A stretch of DNA of 34,493 nt from Prevotella sp. (GTDB taxonomy: Bacteria; Bacteroidota; Bacteroidia; Bacteroidales; Bacteroidaceae), in assembly GCA_029054825.1 (NCBI GenBank), contig JAIDEM010000193.1:1-34493 (forward strand), read 5' to 3'. Of the stretch, positions 16,600 to 23,887 are shown one piece after another (positions within the stretch are counted from its first letter, which is position 1; each line of letters starts with the position of its first letter). The notes under the pieces were generated by a model, which did no database searches, was not told the origin of the DNA, and saw only the letters and a list, made by a program, of their open reading frames with translations. A program made the translations under genes and the position numbers.

Positions 16600-19500
16600 T
16601 TAAAGTCCTACTCTTACTGTACATGTGAACTGACGGGCCATAGGCACGGCAACACCACCAGTGTTGTAGAATTCAGGATCCTGTCCGTTGAGCTTCTTGT
16701 CAGAGTATATCAGGAAGAGGTTGGTGCCCTGCAATTTTATGCTGGCGCTGTTGAGACGGAGAGCCTTGAGCCATGACTGCGGGAAGTCGTAAGCCACGGA
16801 GATTTCCTTCATACGGATGAAGTCACCCTTTGCCACACGCTCTGTAGAGCGGTTGTAGGCATTGTATGCGTAGCTCAGGTAAGGGTCTGCCTGAATCTGG
16901 CGCAGGTCAGGGATAGCCGGGATAGTGGTGAAGTTCTCGTCGCCTGACATTGTCCAGCGGTTCTTGAACTCCTTAGGCATGGCGTCGAGGTCTGAATATG
17001 TTGCGTGGAACGCCGGGTCGAGACGTACCTTGTTGCCGAAAGCGTATGTCGCGAAGATATTCAGCTGCCAGTTCTTGTATCTGAAAGTGTTGCCGAGAGA
17101 GCCGGTTACTGTAGGGTCTGTCGGTCCTTCATATACGAGATGGTCTATGTCGCGGCTCTGGAAGTAGATGTCGCTTGTGACAATCTCTCCGTTCTCGTTC
17201 ACTACCTGTGGGATACCGTTCTCGTTGAGTCCGCGGAAGTCGAAGGAGAAGAGCGAGCGGTAAGGATAGCCCTCCTTGGCGAAGCCTGTACCTGTCACCA
17301 TGTTGATGACCTGTGTGCGGTTCTCGAGCGATGTGATCTTTGTCTTCACGTGTGAGAAGATGAAGTCTGTAGACCAGCTGAAGTCCTTCGTCACGATGTT
17401 CTTGCTTGAGATGGCAAGCTCCTCACCGTGTGAGCGCATGGATGCCACGTTGGCATACTCGTTGATGGTGCCCTTTGTACCGTTTGTGGTACGCATGCCG
17501 ATGAGGTCGTAGTTGTTACGTGTATACCAGTCGAAGGTGACGTTCAGTCGGTTGTTGAGGAAACCGAGGTCTACGCCGATGTTGAACTCGTGCTTCTTCT
17601 CGTATGTGAGGTCAGGGTTGGCGAAGTCGTAAATCTCAAGTCCTGACTCCTTGTCTGATGCGAAAGGACGCCATGGGTTGAACGACTGGATGATGGCCTG
17701 TGAGTTTGTCACGGCAGGCTTGTCGCCTGTAAGAGAGTAGGAGGCCTTCAGTGTGGCGTGTGTGAATGCCGTGCCGAAAGTCTTCTCCCACCATGGCTCC
17801 TCATGGGCGTTCCATGCGCCGGAGATGTTCCATGTAGGCAACCAGCGTGCCGAGCGTGACTTGCCGAGGCGGTTTGAACCCTCGTAGCGTGTCGTGCCGT
17901 TGATTACGTAGCGGCCTTTCCATGAGTAAGTCGCTGTGGCGAAGAATGATACCTCACGGTTGTATGAGTTGCTCAGGTTGTAGTATACATCGTTCTGCTC
18001 GGAAGCCTGCTTGAAGTAGAGGTAGTCGTAAGAGCCGAGGTAGCCCATGTCGTACTGCATGCCCACGCCGTTGAAGTAGCTGCGGCGACGCTCAGTGTTG
18101 TTCAGCTCCATACCGCCGTAGAGATTGACGATGTGGTCTTCGTTGAACACGTCATTATAGTTGGCTGTCGCACGGAAGTCGTAGCTGCTCATCCTGTACT
18201 TTGTCTCGCGGTAGAAGCCGCCGCTCGGCAATACTGACACAGGCTTCGAGTTAGGCTGGTCAGGGTCATTGTAGAGCCATGGGTTATTGTCGCGGATAGT
18301 AGCATCGTCCATGGCACGGAACGACATGGCCATGTTGGAGTTCTCGCGGATCTCGTTGGTCTGTGTAGTGGTAGAGAACTTGTATGCACCGAGTACAGAG
18401 AGCTCAACCTTCGTGATAGGCTTGTACTTGAGCTCTGCCTGGAACTTGAGGTCTACTACATCGTAGTCCATGAAGTTGTTTGCAAGCTCGTTGTGGATAT
18501 TGAACGGCGCGTAGTTACGTGTATAGAACGTGTTAGGGTCAAGCGCGCGGCTTGAGTTTATCGCGTATGAGTAAGGGTTGATGTCGAAGTCGCGGCTCAC
18601 CTCGCCCGTCACGGCATTGACGCTCTGGCTTGTAGTGCCTGGAGCGCGCTGGTTACGGTAAGAGGTGTTGGCTATCATGTTGAGAGACACCTTCTTGTTG
18701 ATGTTGTACAGCGCGTTGATGGAAGCTGTATAGCGACGCACCTTGGACTGCTCTGTCCATCCCGGGTCGTCCATGAGCGAGAAGGATGTATAGTACTGAG
18801 CCTTCTCCGTACCGGAAGACATGCTGATGGAGTGGTTCTGCTGTATGGAGTTGGAGAACAGCTCGTCAAACCAGTTGGTGTTGCGCATCTCCGCCTGCTG
18901 GAGATAAGCGTTCATGGCTTCCTCCGTATTGGCAAGTCCAAACTGACCTGTCGTAGGGTCATAGGTATTCATGAGCTGGTACATCTTGCCGTAGACACCG
19001 CTTGACGATGCGCGGTAAGTGCGGCCGAAGCCTAACAGGCCGTTTGCCTCAAGCTCCTTGTAGACGCCCATCTGCTCCTGGGAGTTCATGATGTTGAAGT
19101 TGCTGTAGCTTGGCTTCAGGCGCATTGTGAACTCGCCGGTGTAGTTTATGCGTGTCTGTCCAGCCTTACCCTTCTTCGTGGTGACGACAATCACGCCGGA
19201 CATGGCGCGCGCACCGTAGATGGATGTAGCGGAACCGTCCTTCAGTATCTGGAAGCTCTCGATATCGTCAGAGTTGAGACCGGCGATGGCTGAGGAGATA
19301 AGTGTCTCGGCATCACCTGATGACAAGGCATCGGCATCGACCTCTGTGACATCCTCCATGATGACACCGTCGACAACCCACAGAGGACGTGAAGAGCCGT
19401 AAATGGATGTAGCACCACGGACACGGATCTTAGGAGCCGTACCGAATGTGCCGCTGACGTTCTGCACGCTGACACCGGCAGCACGTCCTTCGAGCGAACG

Positions 19501-19908
19501 GCTTATGTCGGCAACACCGTCGAGACGCGCCTTCTCGGCGTCCACCTTTGTCGTGGCACCTGTGAAGAGGCGCTTGTCCATCTTCTGCATGCCGGTAACG
19601 ACGACATCACCGAGGACCTTTCCGTCGGTGGTCAGCTCCACACGCATGTTCGGTGAAGCCTTGACACTCTGTGTTCCCATACCGATGTAGGAGATTTCCA
19701 GACGTGTGCCGTTGGCGACATTGATGGAAAACTGGCCGTCCATGTCAGTGACAGTGCCGACCTTGCTTCCCGCAACCTTCACGGTCGCGCCGATCACAGG
19801 CTCGTTGTCCTCTGCGGACACGACAACGCCCTTGATCGCTGTCTGTGCCAGGGCCGCTCCTACGCAGAGAAGCATGCTGGCAAGAATCAAAGTAAGTTTT
19901 CTTTTCAT
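16600..19908 (-). CDS. SusC/RagA-family TonB-dependent outer-membrane receptor (left switch gene)
   Basis: This 1102-residue protein has a signal peptide (about 1-22, ending AALAQ), a carboxypeptidase-regulatory-like domain (about 25-100, with IKGVVVSAEDNEPVIGATV), a TonB-box-like VVVTGMQK, a plug domain with KIRVRGATSIYG and ILKDGSATSIYGARAM, and a long beta-barrel ending FTCTVRVGL. It imports ligand captured by its SusD partner using TonB energy. It heads a four-gene operon. Its first 49 codons and leader are identical in DNA, apart from small leader changes, to those of the divergent SusC at 23741, while the rest is only family-level similar; its real close paralogue is the SusC at 29742. 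A -7 box lies about 170 nt upstream of the start. Confidence 0.96.
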   Translation of the reverse strand: MKRKLTLILASMLLCVGAALAQTAIKGVVVSAEDNEPVIGATVKVAGSKVGTVTDMDGQFSINVANGTRLEISYIGMGTQSVKASPNMRVELTTDGKVLGDVVVTGMQKMDKRLFTGATTKVDAEKARLDGVADISRSLEGRAAGVSVQNVSGTFGTAPKIRVRGATSIYGSSRPLWVVDGVIMEDVTEVDADALSSGDAETLISSAIAGLNSDDIESFQILKDGSATSIYGARAMSGVIVVTTKKGKAGQTRINYTGEFTMRLKPSYSNFNIMNSQEQMGVYKELEANGLLGFGRTYRASSSGVYGKMYQLMNTYDPTTGQFGLANTEEAMNAYLQQAEMRNTNWFDELFSNSIQQNHSISMSSGTEKAQYYTSFSLMDDPGWTEQSKVRRYTASINALYNINKKVSLNMIANTSYRNQRAPGTTSQSVNAVTGEVSRDFDINPYSYAINSSRALDPNTFYTRNYAPFNIHNELANNFMDYDVVDLKFQAELKYKPITKVELSVLGAYKFSTTTQTNEIRENSNMAMSFRAMDDATIRDNNPWLYNDPDQPNSKPVSVLPSGGFYRETKYRMSSYDFRATANYNDVFNEDHIVNLYGGMELNNTERRRSYFNGVGMQYDMGYLGSYDYLYFKQASEQNDVYYNLSNSYNREVSFFATATYSWKGRYVINGTTRYEGSNRLGKSRSARWLPTWNISGAWNAHEEPWWEKTFGTAFTHATLKASYSLTGDKPAVTNSQAIIQSFNPWRPFASDKESGLEIYDFANPDLTYEKKHEFNIGVDLGFLNNRLNVTFDWYTRNNYDLIGMRTTNGTKGTINEYANVASMRSHGEELAISSKNIVTKDFSWSTDFIFSHVKTKITSLENRTQVINMVTGTGFAKEGYPYRSLFSFDFRGLNENGIPQVVNENGEIVTSDIYFQSRDIDHLVYEGPTDPTVTGSLGNTFRYKNWQLNIFATYAFGNKVRLDPAFHATYSDLDAMPKEFKNRWTMSGDENFTTIPAIPDLRQIQADPYLSYAYNAYNRSTERVAKGDFIRMKEISVAYDFPQSWLKALRLNSASIKLQGTNLFLIYSDKKLNGQDPEFYNTGGVAVPMARQFTCTVRVGL

Positions 19909-20052
19909 AAATAAAACGTTTGTTAAACAAAATATTGTCTTCGCGGGACGGAGGCCGGAGCCGCCGGATATATAAGCATCCGTGGGCGTGGCCTATATAT
20001 ATAATTATATAAGGTGTATGGCCGGAGGACGCGCTCCTCTGCCGCAAGAGGA
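19762..20052. repeat. Left arm of 291/293-bp inverted repeat
   Basis: This arm is the inverted copy of 23595-23887. It covers the first 49 codons of susC (start at 19908) and 144 nt of leader. Only one substitution (19943 versus 23706) and one missing TA in an AT-dinucleotide run separate the arms. Identity ends after codon 49 on one side and at a small CTCTTGCGGCAGAG palindrome on the other. Confidence 0.95.
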
Positions 20053-20079
20053 GCATTGTCCATAGTGCTATATGGGTTA

Positions 20080-20103
20080 CAAAGTTAACAATATTTTTAC
20101 AAA
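20080..20103 (-). promoter_or_regulatory. Predicted promoter of the left susC operon
   Basis: On the minus strand, TTTG (20103-20100), 12 bases, then TAACTTTG (20087-20080). This is the same layout as the secDF promoter. It lies 28 bp inside the invertible segment, outside the repeat arm, so the leader of about 160 nt would be made almost entirely of the repeat. No equivalent box was found inside the right edge. Confidence 0.6.
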
Positions 20104-20302
20104 TAAATGTATTTTTTGTATAGATATTGCGCACGAAATATGCTTTTCCTTTACATAAATCAAGTGACACTGACAGAATTGTAATGTTTTTCTATAAAAA
20201 CATGCGAAAATGTTACAATTTATTGCCATAATCAAGCAAAAGTTTTGAGATTGGAGTTTTTCCAGAAGCATCAGGTGACATTTGTATAGAGCATTACTGA
20301 AG

Positions 20303-20390
20303 GGTTACCTTTTATCGTGCGAAAGGTGACATTTTGCATGGTGAAAGGTTACCTTTTACCTTACAAAACGTCACCTTTTGTTTTGCCTGC
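20303..20390. repeat. Four-unit array with 22-bp period (GGTnACCTTTT)
   Basis: Units begin at 20303, 20325, 20347 and 20369 with GGTTACCTTTT, GGTGACATTTT, GGTTACCTTTT and CGTCACCTTTT; the rest of each unit is more variable. AAAGGT precedes two of them, making AAAGGTTACCTTT palindromes. The exact 22-bp spacing suggests a series of protein-binding sites about 200 bp upstream of the susC promoter. The stretch 20104-20302 shows no gene. Confidence 0.65.
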
Positions 20391-20443
20391 TGTAGTATCT
20401 TGCAAACAAAACGGCTGAAGCACAGAACAGTAAAACGGCGGAT

Positions 20444-20997
20444 ATGCGTTTCACGCATGGCGGACGTACCACGGTACGTCCCTACACTTGTGGTGAGATG
20501 CTACAGGTAGTTGGTTTTACGGTTTTGGGTTGTAGGTCGTAGGTGTTTTTTCTGTGAGAATATTGCATACAGTGTAGGGACGTACCGTGGTGCGTCCGAG
20601 AGCGGTGTGAAACGCCGGACACTGCGTGATAGTACAGTATGCTACTGTATCCTGCAAATAAACGGCTGAAGCACAGAACGGTTAAACGGCGGATATGCGT
20701 TTCACGCATGGAGGACGCACCACGGTACGTCCCTACACTTGTGGTGAGATGCTACAGGTAGTTGGTTTTACGGTTTTGGGTTGTAGGTCGTAGGTGTTTT
20801 TTCTGTGAGAATATTGCATACAGTGTAGGGACGTACCGTGGTACGTCCGAAAACGGTGTGAAACACCGGACAATGCATGACAGTACAACCGTTGTATCCT
20901 GCAAATAAACGACTGAAGCACAGAACGGTAAAACGGCAGATATGCGTTTCACGCATGGCGGACGCACCACGGTACGTCCCTACACTTGTGGTGAGAT
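20444..20997. repeat. REP cluster 3 (B-A-B-A-B)
   Basis: Type B REPs (GTAG on minus strand) lie at 20444-20499, 20695-20750 and 20942-20997; type A REPs (GTAG on plus strand) at 20573-20617 and 20824-20868. The period is about 250 bp, and the spacers, including TACGGTTTTGGGTTGTAGG text, are repeated too. The last B ends 27 bp from the 3' end of the RAYT gene. Confidence 0.88.
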
Positions 20998-21024
20998 ACA
21001 TGTTGTGGTTACCACATGCCTGCA

Positions 21025-21558
21025 CTATTTTTTATCGCCCCAAGAACGGCGGAAAAATCGGTCCTCGTCCCACCGTGCTACATTGTTCGCTATATATTCC
21101 GCAATGTTGTTTCCGTCACGTGCCCCACGGATGATGTGGTCGTGATAGCGGGTCTGCCATGCGAAATCAATGTTGTTGCGCCGTGCGAAACAGGTCACCG
21201 CCTGCTTATAGCTTCCGATAACTGTCCCAAGAGCATTCCTGCTTATCGGGACATGCTCTGCCGCATATTCATCAAGATGGATGTGTATGATGGCATGTAT
21301 GTGGTTAGGCATGACAACATGGGTCATGACATCGGCATATACATGATGTATGGAGATGTGCTGCATCTCCTTATCGGCAAAACTGCCAATCTCCGAGAAA
21401 GACATCCGGCCGTCGGCAATATCTCCGAAATAGTTCATCATCCCTTTCGTGCATATTGTCACGAAATATTCACCACCGCAATAATTGTGGAAGCATGCAC
21501 GGGGAGTCTTGCGTGACAGCACATGTCGGGATACGCCATCGTCATTGTCTGTTGCCAT
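21025..21558 (-). CDS. REP-associated tyrosine transposase (RAYT, IS200-like Y1 family)
   Basis: This intact 177-residue protein belongs to the single-strand-DNA HUH transposase superfamily. The HUH motif is in VVMPNHIHAI (H86, H88) and the likely nucleophile is Y155 in IAEYIANN, followed by ARWDEDRF. WQTRYHDHIIR (134-144) matches the conserved WQ..YYEHIIR block of RAYTs. RAYTs are thought to cut and spread REP hairpins; the family is normally single-copy without transposon ends. Here the gene lies between REP clusters 3 and 4, whose units carry the GTAG signature recognised by characterised RAYTs. It has its own promoter. It sits inside the candidate invertible segment, so it would change orientation on inversion. 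Confidence 0.9.
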   Translation of the reverse strand: MATDNDDGVSRHVLSRKTPRACFHNYCGGEYFVTICTKGMMNYFGDIADGRMSFSEIGSFADKEMQHISIHHVYADVMTHVVMPNHIHAIIHIHLDEYAAEHVPISRNALGTVIGSYKQAVTCFARRNNIDFAWQTRYHDHIIRGARDGNNIAEYIANNVARWDEDRFFRRSWGDKK

Positions 21559-21599
21559 AAGCCCTGTCGTTGTTTCTAAAAAGGTTTTGCCATATTGTG

Positions 21600-21630
21600 C
21601 AAATGTAACATAATCATTTTGGAGTGCAAA
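21600..21630 (-). promoter_or_regulatory. Canonical promoter of the RAYT gene
   Basis: On the minus strand, TTTG (21630-21627), exactly 19 bases, then TACATTTG (21607-21600). This is the textbook Bacteroidota -33/-7 arrangement, about 42 nt upstream of the start codon. Confidence 0.8.
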
Positions 21631-21797
21631 GGATATGGCACATCATTTAATCTTTTTTATATAACGGCAAGGCCATTTTTTACGAATTTCCTATCAAGCA
21701 CCTCTCTGCGGATGTCGGAATGTATTGTGGCGAGATGGTGTAACATTCGTGTTTCTGCTGAAACAGCCATTCACCTCTGCTGGAATATTGCATACAG

Positions 21798-22221
21798 TGT
21801 AGGGACGTACCGTGGTGCGTCCGAAAACGGTGTGAAACGCCGGACAATGCGCGATAGTACAACATGCTGCTGTATCCTGCGAATAAAACGGCTGAAGCAC
21901 AGAACAGTAAAACGGTGGATATGCGTTTCACGCATGGCGGACGCACCACGGTACGTCCCTACACTTGTAGTGAGATGCTACGGGTGGTTGGTTTTACGGT
22001 TTGGGGTTGTAGGTGTTTTATTCTGTGAGAATATTGCGTAAACTGTAGGGACGTACCGTGGTGCGTCCGGAAACGGTGTGAAACGCCGGACAATGCGCGA
22101 TAGTACAACATGCTGCTGTATCCTGCAAATAAACGACTGAAGCACAGAACTGCTAAACGGCGGATATGCGTTTCACGCATGGAGGACGCACCACGGTACG
22201 TCCCTACACTTGTGGTGAGAT
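21798..22221. repeat. REP cluster 4 (A-B-A-B)
   Basis: Type A REPs (GTAG on plus strand) lie at 21798-21842 and 22044-22088; type B REPs (GTAG on minus strand) at 21921-21976 and 22166-22221. Flanking text related to cluster 1 (GTTTCTGCTGAAACAGCCATTCACCTCTGC type) precedes it near 21750-21780 and follows near 22310-22350 together with tail fragments (CACTTGTGGTGAGATG). No gene is seen in 21631-22412. Confidence 0.88.
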
Positions 22222-22412
22222 GCTACGGGTGGTTGGGTTTACGGTTTTGGGTTGTAGGTTGTGCGGTTATACGGTTGGAGTATTGCCACACATGTGGTGA
22301 GACATAGATACCCATGTTTCGGCTGAAACGCCATTCACCTCTGCGAATACACTTGTGGTGAGATGGTGTCACGTCTTGACGATGAGACATGCCTTGTATG
22401 ACATGTGTACTG

Positions 22413-23375
22413 TCAGCGTCCCATGGCATCTGCCACGGCGTTTGCCACTGTGATGCTGTTGCGCATCATCTCGTCGTCAGGGATACGGGCGAGATATATC
22501 TCCGTAGTCTTGATATTGGTGTGTCCGAGAGCCTGCGAGATATGGTGAAGGCTTACTCCAGAGGTGTTAGCCAGTGACGCCCAGGTATGGCGGGCGACGT
22601 ATGATGTTATGTCGTCGGGCAGTCCCATGGCGACAGACAGGCGGTGCAGCGCGCGATTGTAGCGTGTGATGCAGTTGTGGTATGTCTGCCATCCGCAATC
22701 CGAGGAAGGCAGGATGGGAAAGAGCAGCCCGCAGGGAGAGCAGCCGCTGTAGCGTTGTATTATCTCGCGCATCTCCGGGAGCAGCGGCACGGATATCCTT
22801 TGCGATGTCTTGCGGCGGCGATAGACTATCGTGTCACCTGCGATATTGTCGTGGGAGAGGCGCGCGAGGTCGGCAAACGGAATGCCGAGGCCGAGGAAAG
22901 AGAAGATGAATACATCGTACCACAGGCGCAACGGCGTCCCCAGGCATGGTGCATTGTTGACAAACCGTGCCATCATCTCTGCGCTCAAGGCTCGTTTACG
23001 TGTCCGTTCGTTACCTGTAAACACATCTGCAAAAGGGTTCCCAGTGTCAGGATACGTCCTTCTGTACAGGGAACGCAACGAACGTATGTAGCATGACGAG
23101 GTGTTGCGCCTGACTCCTTTCCCTGCCAGCCATTCCTGGTATGCCGACATAGTATCTGCCGTCATGGGTGCAGAGTCATCATGCTCGCTACAGAAGATTG
23201 AGAATGAGCGTAGTGCTGTATTGTAATTGATGACTGTAGACTTGCTGACGTTGCCTGAAAGAGTGGTGACAGCATCGTTTGCAGACAGTAGGAACTGGCC
23301 TACGGAGGGTGTCTCCGTGTGGTCTTTCTGCTTCTTGCCGAAAGAGAAGCTCAGTGAGAAATCGAACATTACCAT
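22413..23375 (-). CDS. Tyrosine recombinase, Bacteroidota DNA-invertase type
   Basis: The likely protein has 320 residues from ATG 23375 (or 318 from 23369); the frame is open to 23564 but that extension lies across the predicted promoter. An N-terminal SAM-like core-binding domain (STVINYNTALRSFSIFC, WLAGKGVRRNTSSCYIRSLRSLYR) is followed by the catalytic domain. Recognised active-site positions are K189 (RRRKTSQ), R262-H263 (YVARHTWAS), H285 (LGHTNIKTT) and nucleophile Y294 (TEIYLAR). At the usual first catalytic arginine, in the FSFxxRGMxFxD block, this protein has FSFLGLGIPFAD with leucine (L163). Relatives flip promoters of capsule and SusC/SusD loci in Bacteroides. Position next to the inverted repeat suggests it acts there. 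Confidence 0.88.
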   Translation of the reverse strand: MVMFDFSLSFSFGKKQKDHTETPSVGQFLLSANDAVTTLSGNVSKSTVINYNTALRSFSIFCSEHDDSAPMTADTMSAYQEWLAGKGVRRNTSSCYIRSLRSLYRRTYPDTGNPFADVFTGNERTRKRALSAEMMARFVNNAPCLGTPLRLWYDVFIFSFLGLGIPFADLARLSHDNIAGDTIVYRRRKTSQRISVPLLPEMREIIQRYSGCSPCGLLFPILPSSDCGWQTYHNCITRYNRALHRLSVAMGLPDDITSYVARHTWASLANTSGVSLHHISQALGHTNIKTTEIYLARIPDDEMMRNSITVANAVADAMGR

Positions 23376-23420
23376 AATAGAAAGATGTTTGTTGTAAAAT
23401 AAGGATTGGGATTTCCTGTG

Positions 23421-23501
23421 CAAAGATAATGCAAACCGAACGCAATGTAGCTTGTTTCGATTGCTGAGGTGCAGCTTTATGTAAAGATAATGCAAACCGA
23501 A
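23421..23501 (-). promoter_or_regulatory. Recombinase promoter and 19-bp direct repeat
   Basis: TATCTTTG on the minus strand (23428-23421) is a good -7 box, placing transcription start about 40 nt upstream of the recombinase ATG. The sequence AAAGATAATGCAAACCGAA (plus strand) containing most of this box occurs twice, at 23422-23440 and 23483-23501, 61 bp apart. The second copy has TATCTTTA instead. They may be two promoters or a duplicated binding site. Confidence 0.55.
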
Positions 23502-23594
23502 TATAATGAAGCAGGTGTTTTTTAACGGTTGTGCGGTTATACGGTTTATAGAAGAGCCGTACATAACCGCCTAACCGTACATAACCGTATGTGT

Positions 23595-23887
23595 TCCTCT
23601 TGCGGCAGAGGAGCGCGTCCTCCGGCCATACACCTTATATAATTATATATATATAGGCCACGCCCACGGATGCTTATATATCCGGCGGCTCCGGCCTCCG
23701 TCCCGAGAAGACAATATTTTGTTTAACAAACGTTTTATTTATGAAAAGAAAACTTACTTTGATTCTTGCCAGCATGCTTCTCTGCGTAGGAGCGGCCCTG
23801 GCACAGACAGCGATCAAGGGCGTTGTCGTGTCCGCAGAGGACAACGAGCCTGTGATCGGCGCGACCGTGAAGGTTGCGGGAAGCAAG
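23595..23887. repeat. Right arm of 291/293-bp inverted repeat
   Basis: The inverted match of 19762-20052. It covers 146 nt of leader and the first 49 codons of the susC that starts at 23741. The leader contains an AT-dinucleotide run, GC-rich hairpin-prone text (GGCGGCTCCGGCC) and ATATTTTGTTTAACAAACG just before the ATG. Immediately inside the arm, CCGTACATAACCG is directly repeated at 23557 and 23575. No TAnnTTTG box is seen on the plus strand just inside this arm. Confidence 0.95.

Larger units (their letters stand above)
20053..23594. mobile_element. Candidate invertible segment
   Basis: The 3.54-kb segment lies between the two arms of the inverted repeat. It holds, in order, the left susC promoter, a 22-bp-period array, REP cluster 3, the RAYT gene, REP cluster 4 and the tyrosine recombinase gene with its promoter. 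Homologous or site-specific exchange between the arms would flip it without changing either susC reading frame. Confidence 0.7.

Noticed and set aside
19762..20052. Assembly artefact producing the inverted repeat
   Set aside because: The arms differ by one substitution and a TA unit, and each joins smoothly into a different complete susC gene. It cannot be wholly excluded without reads.
21025..21558. Ordinary IS200/IS605 insertion sequence
   Set aside because: The protein has RAYT-type motifs (WQ..Y..HIIR, YIANN..RW..D), there is no tnpB or single-element boundary, and GTAG-type REPs flank it.
20303..22221. CRISPR array
   Set aside because: The repeated units alternate in orientation, spacers are themselves repeated, and no cas gene is present. 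The 22-bp-period units are too divergent and have no spacers.
23376..23564. Longer recombinase starting at 23564
   Set aside because: The extension crosses the predicted -7 box and 19-bp repeats and has no resemblance to the N-termini of related recombinases.
19762..23887. Composite transposon with terminal inverted repeats
   Set aside because: The arms contain the start codons and first 49 codons of two genes that continue outward, so they are not mobile-element ends. No target-site duplication was seen.
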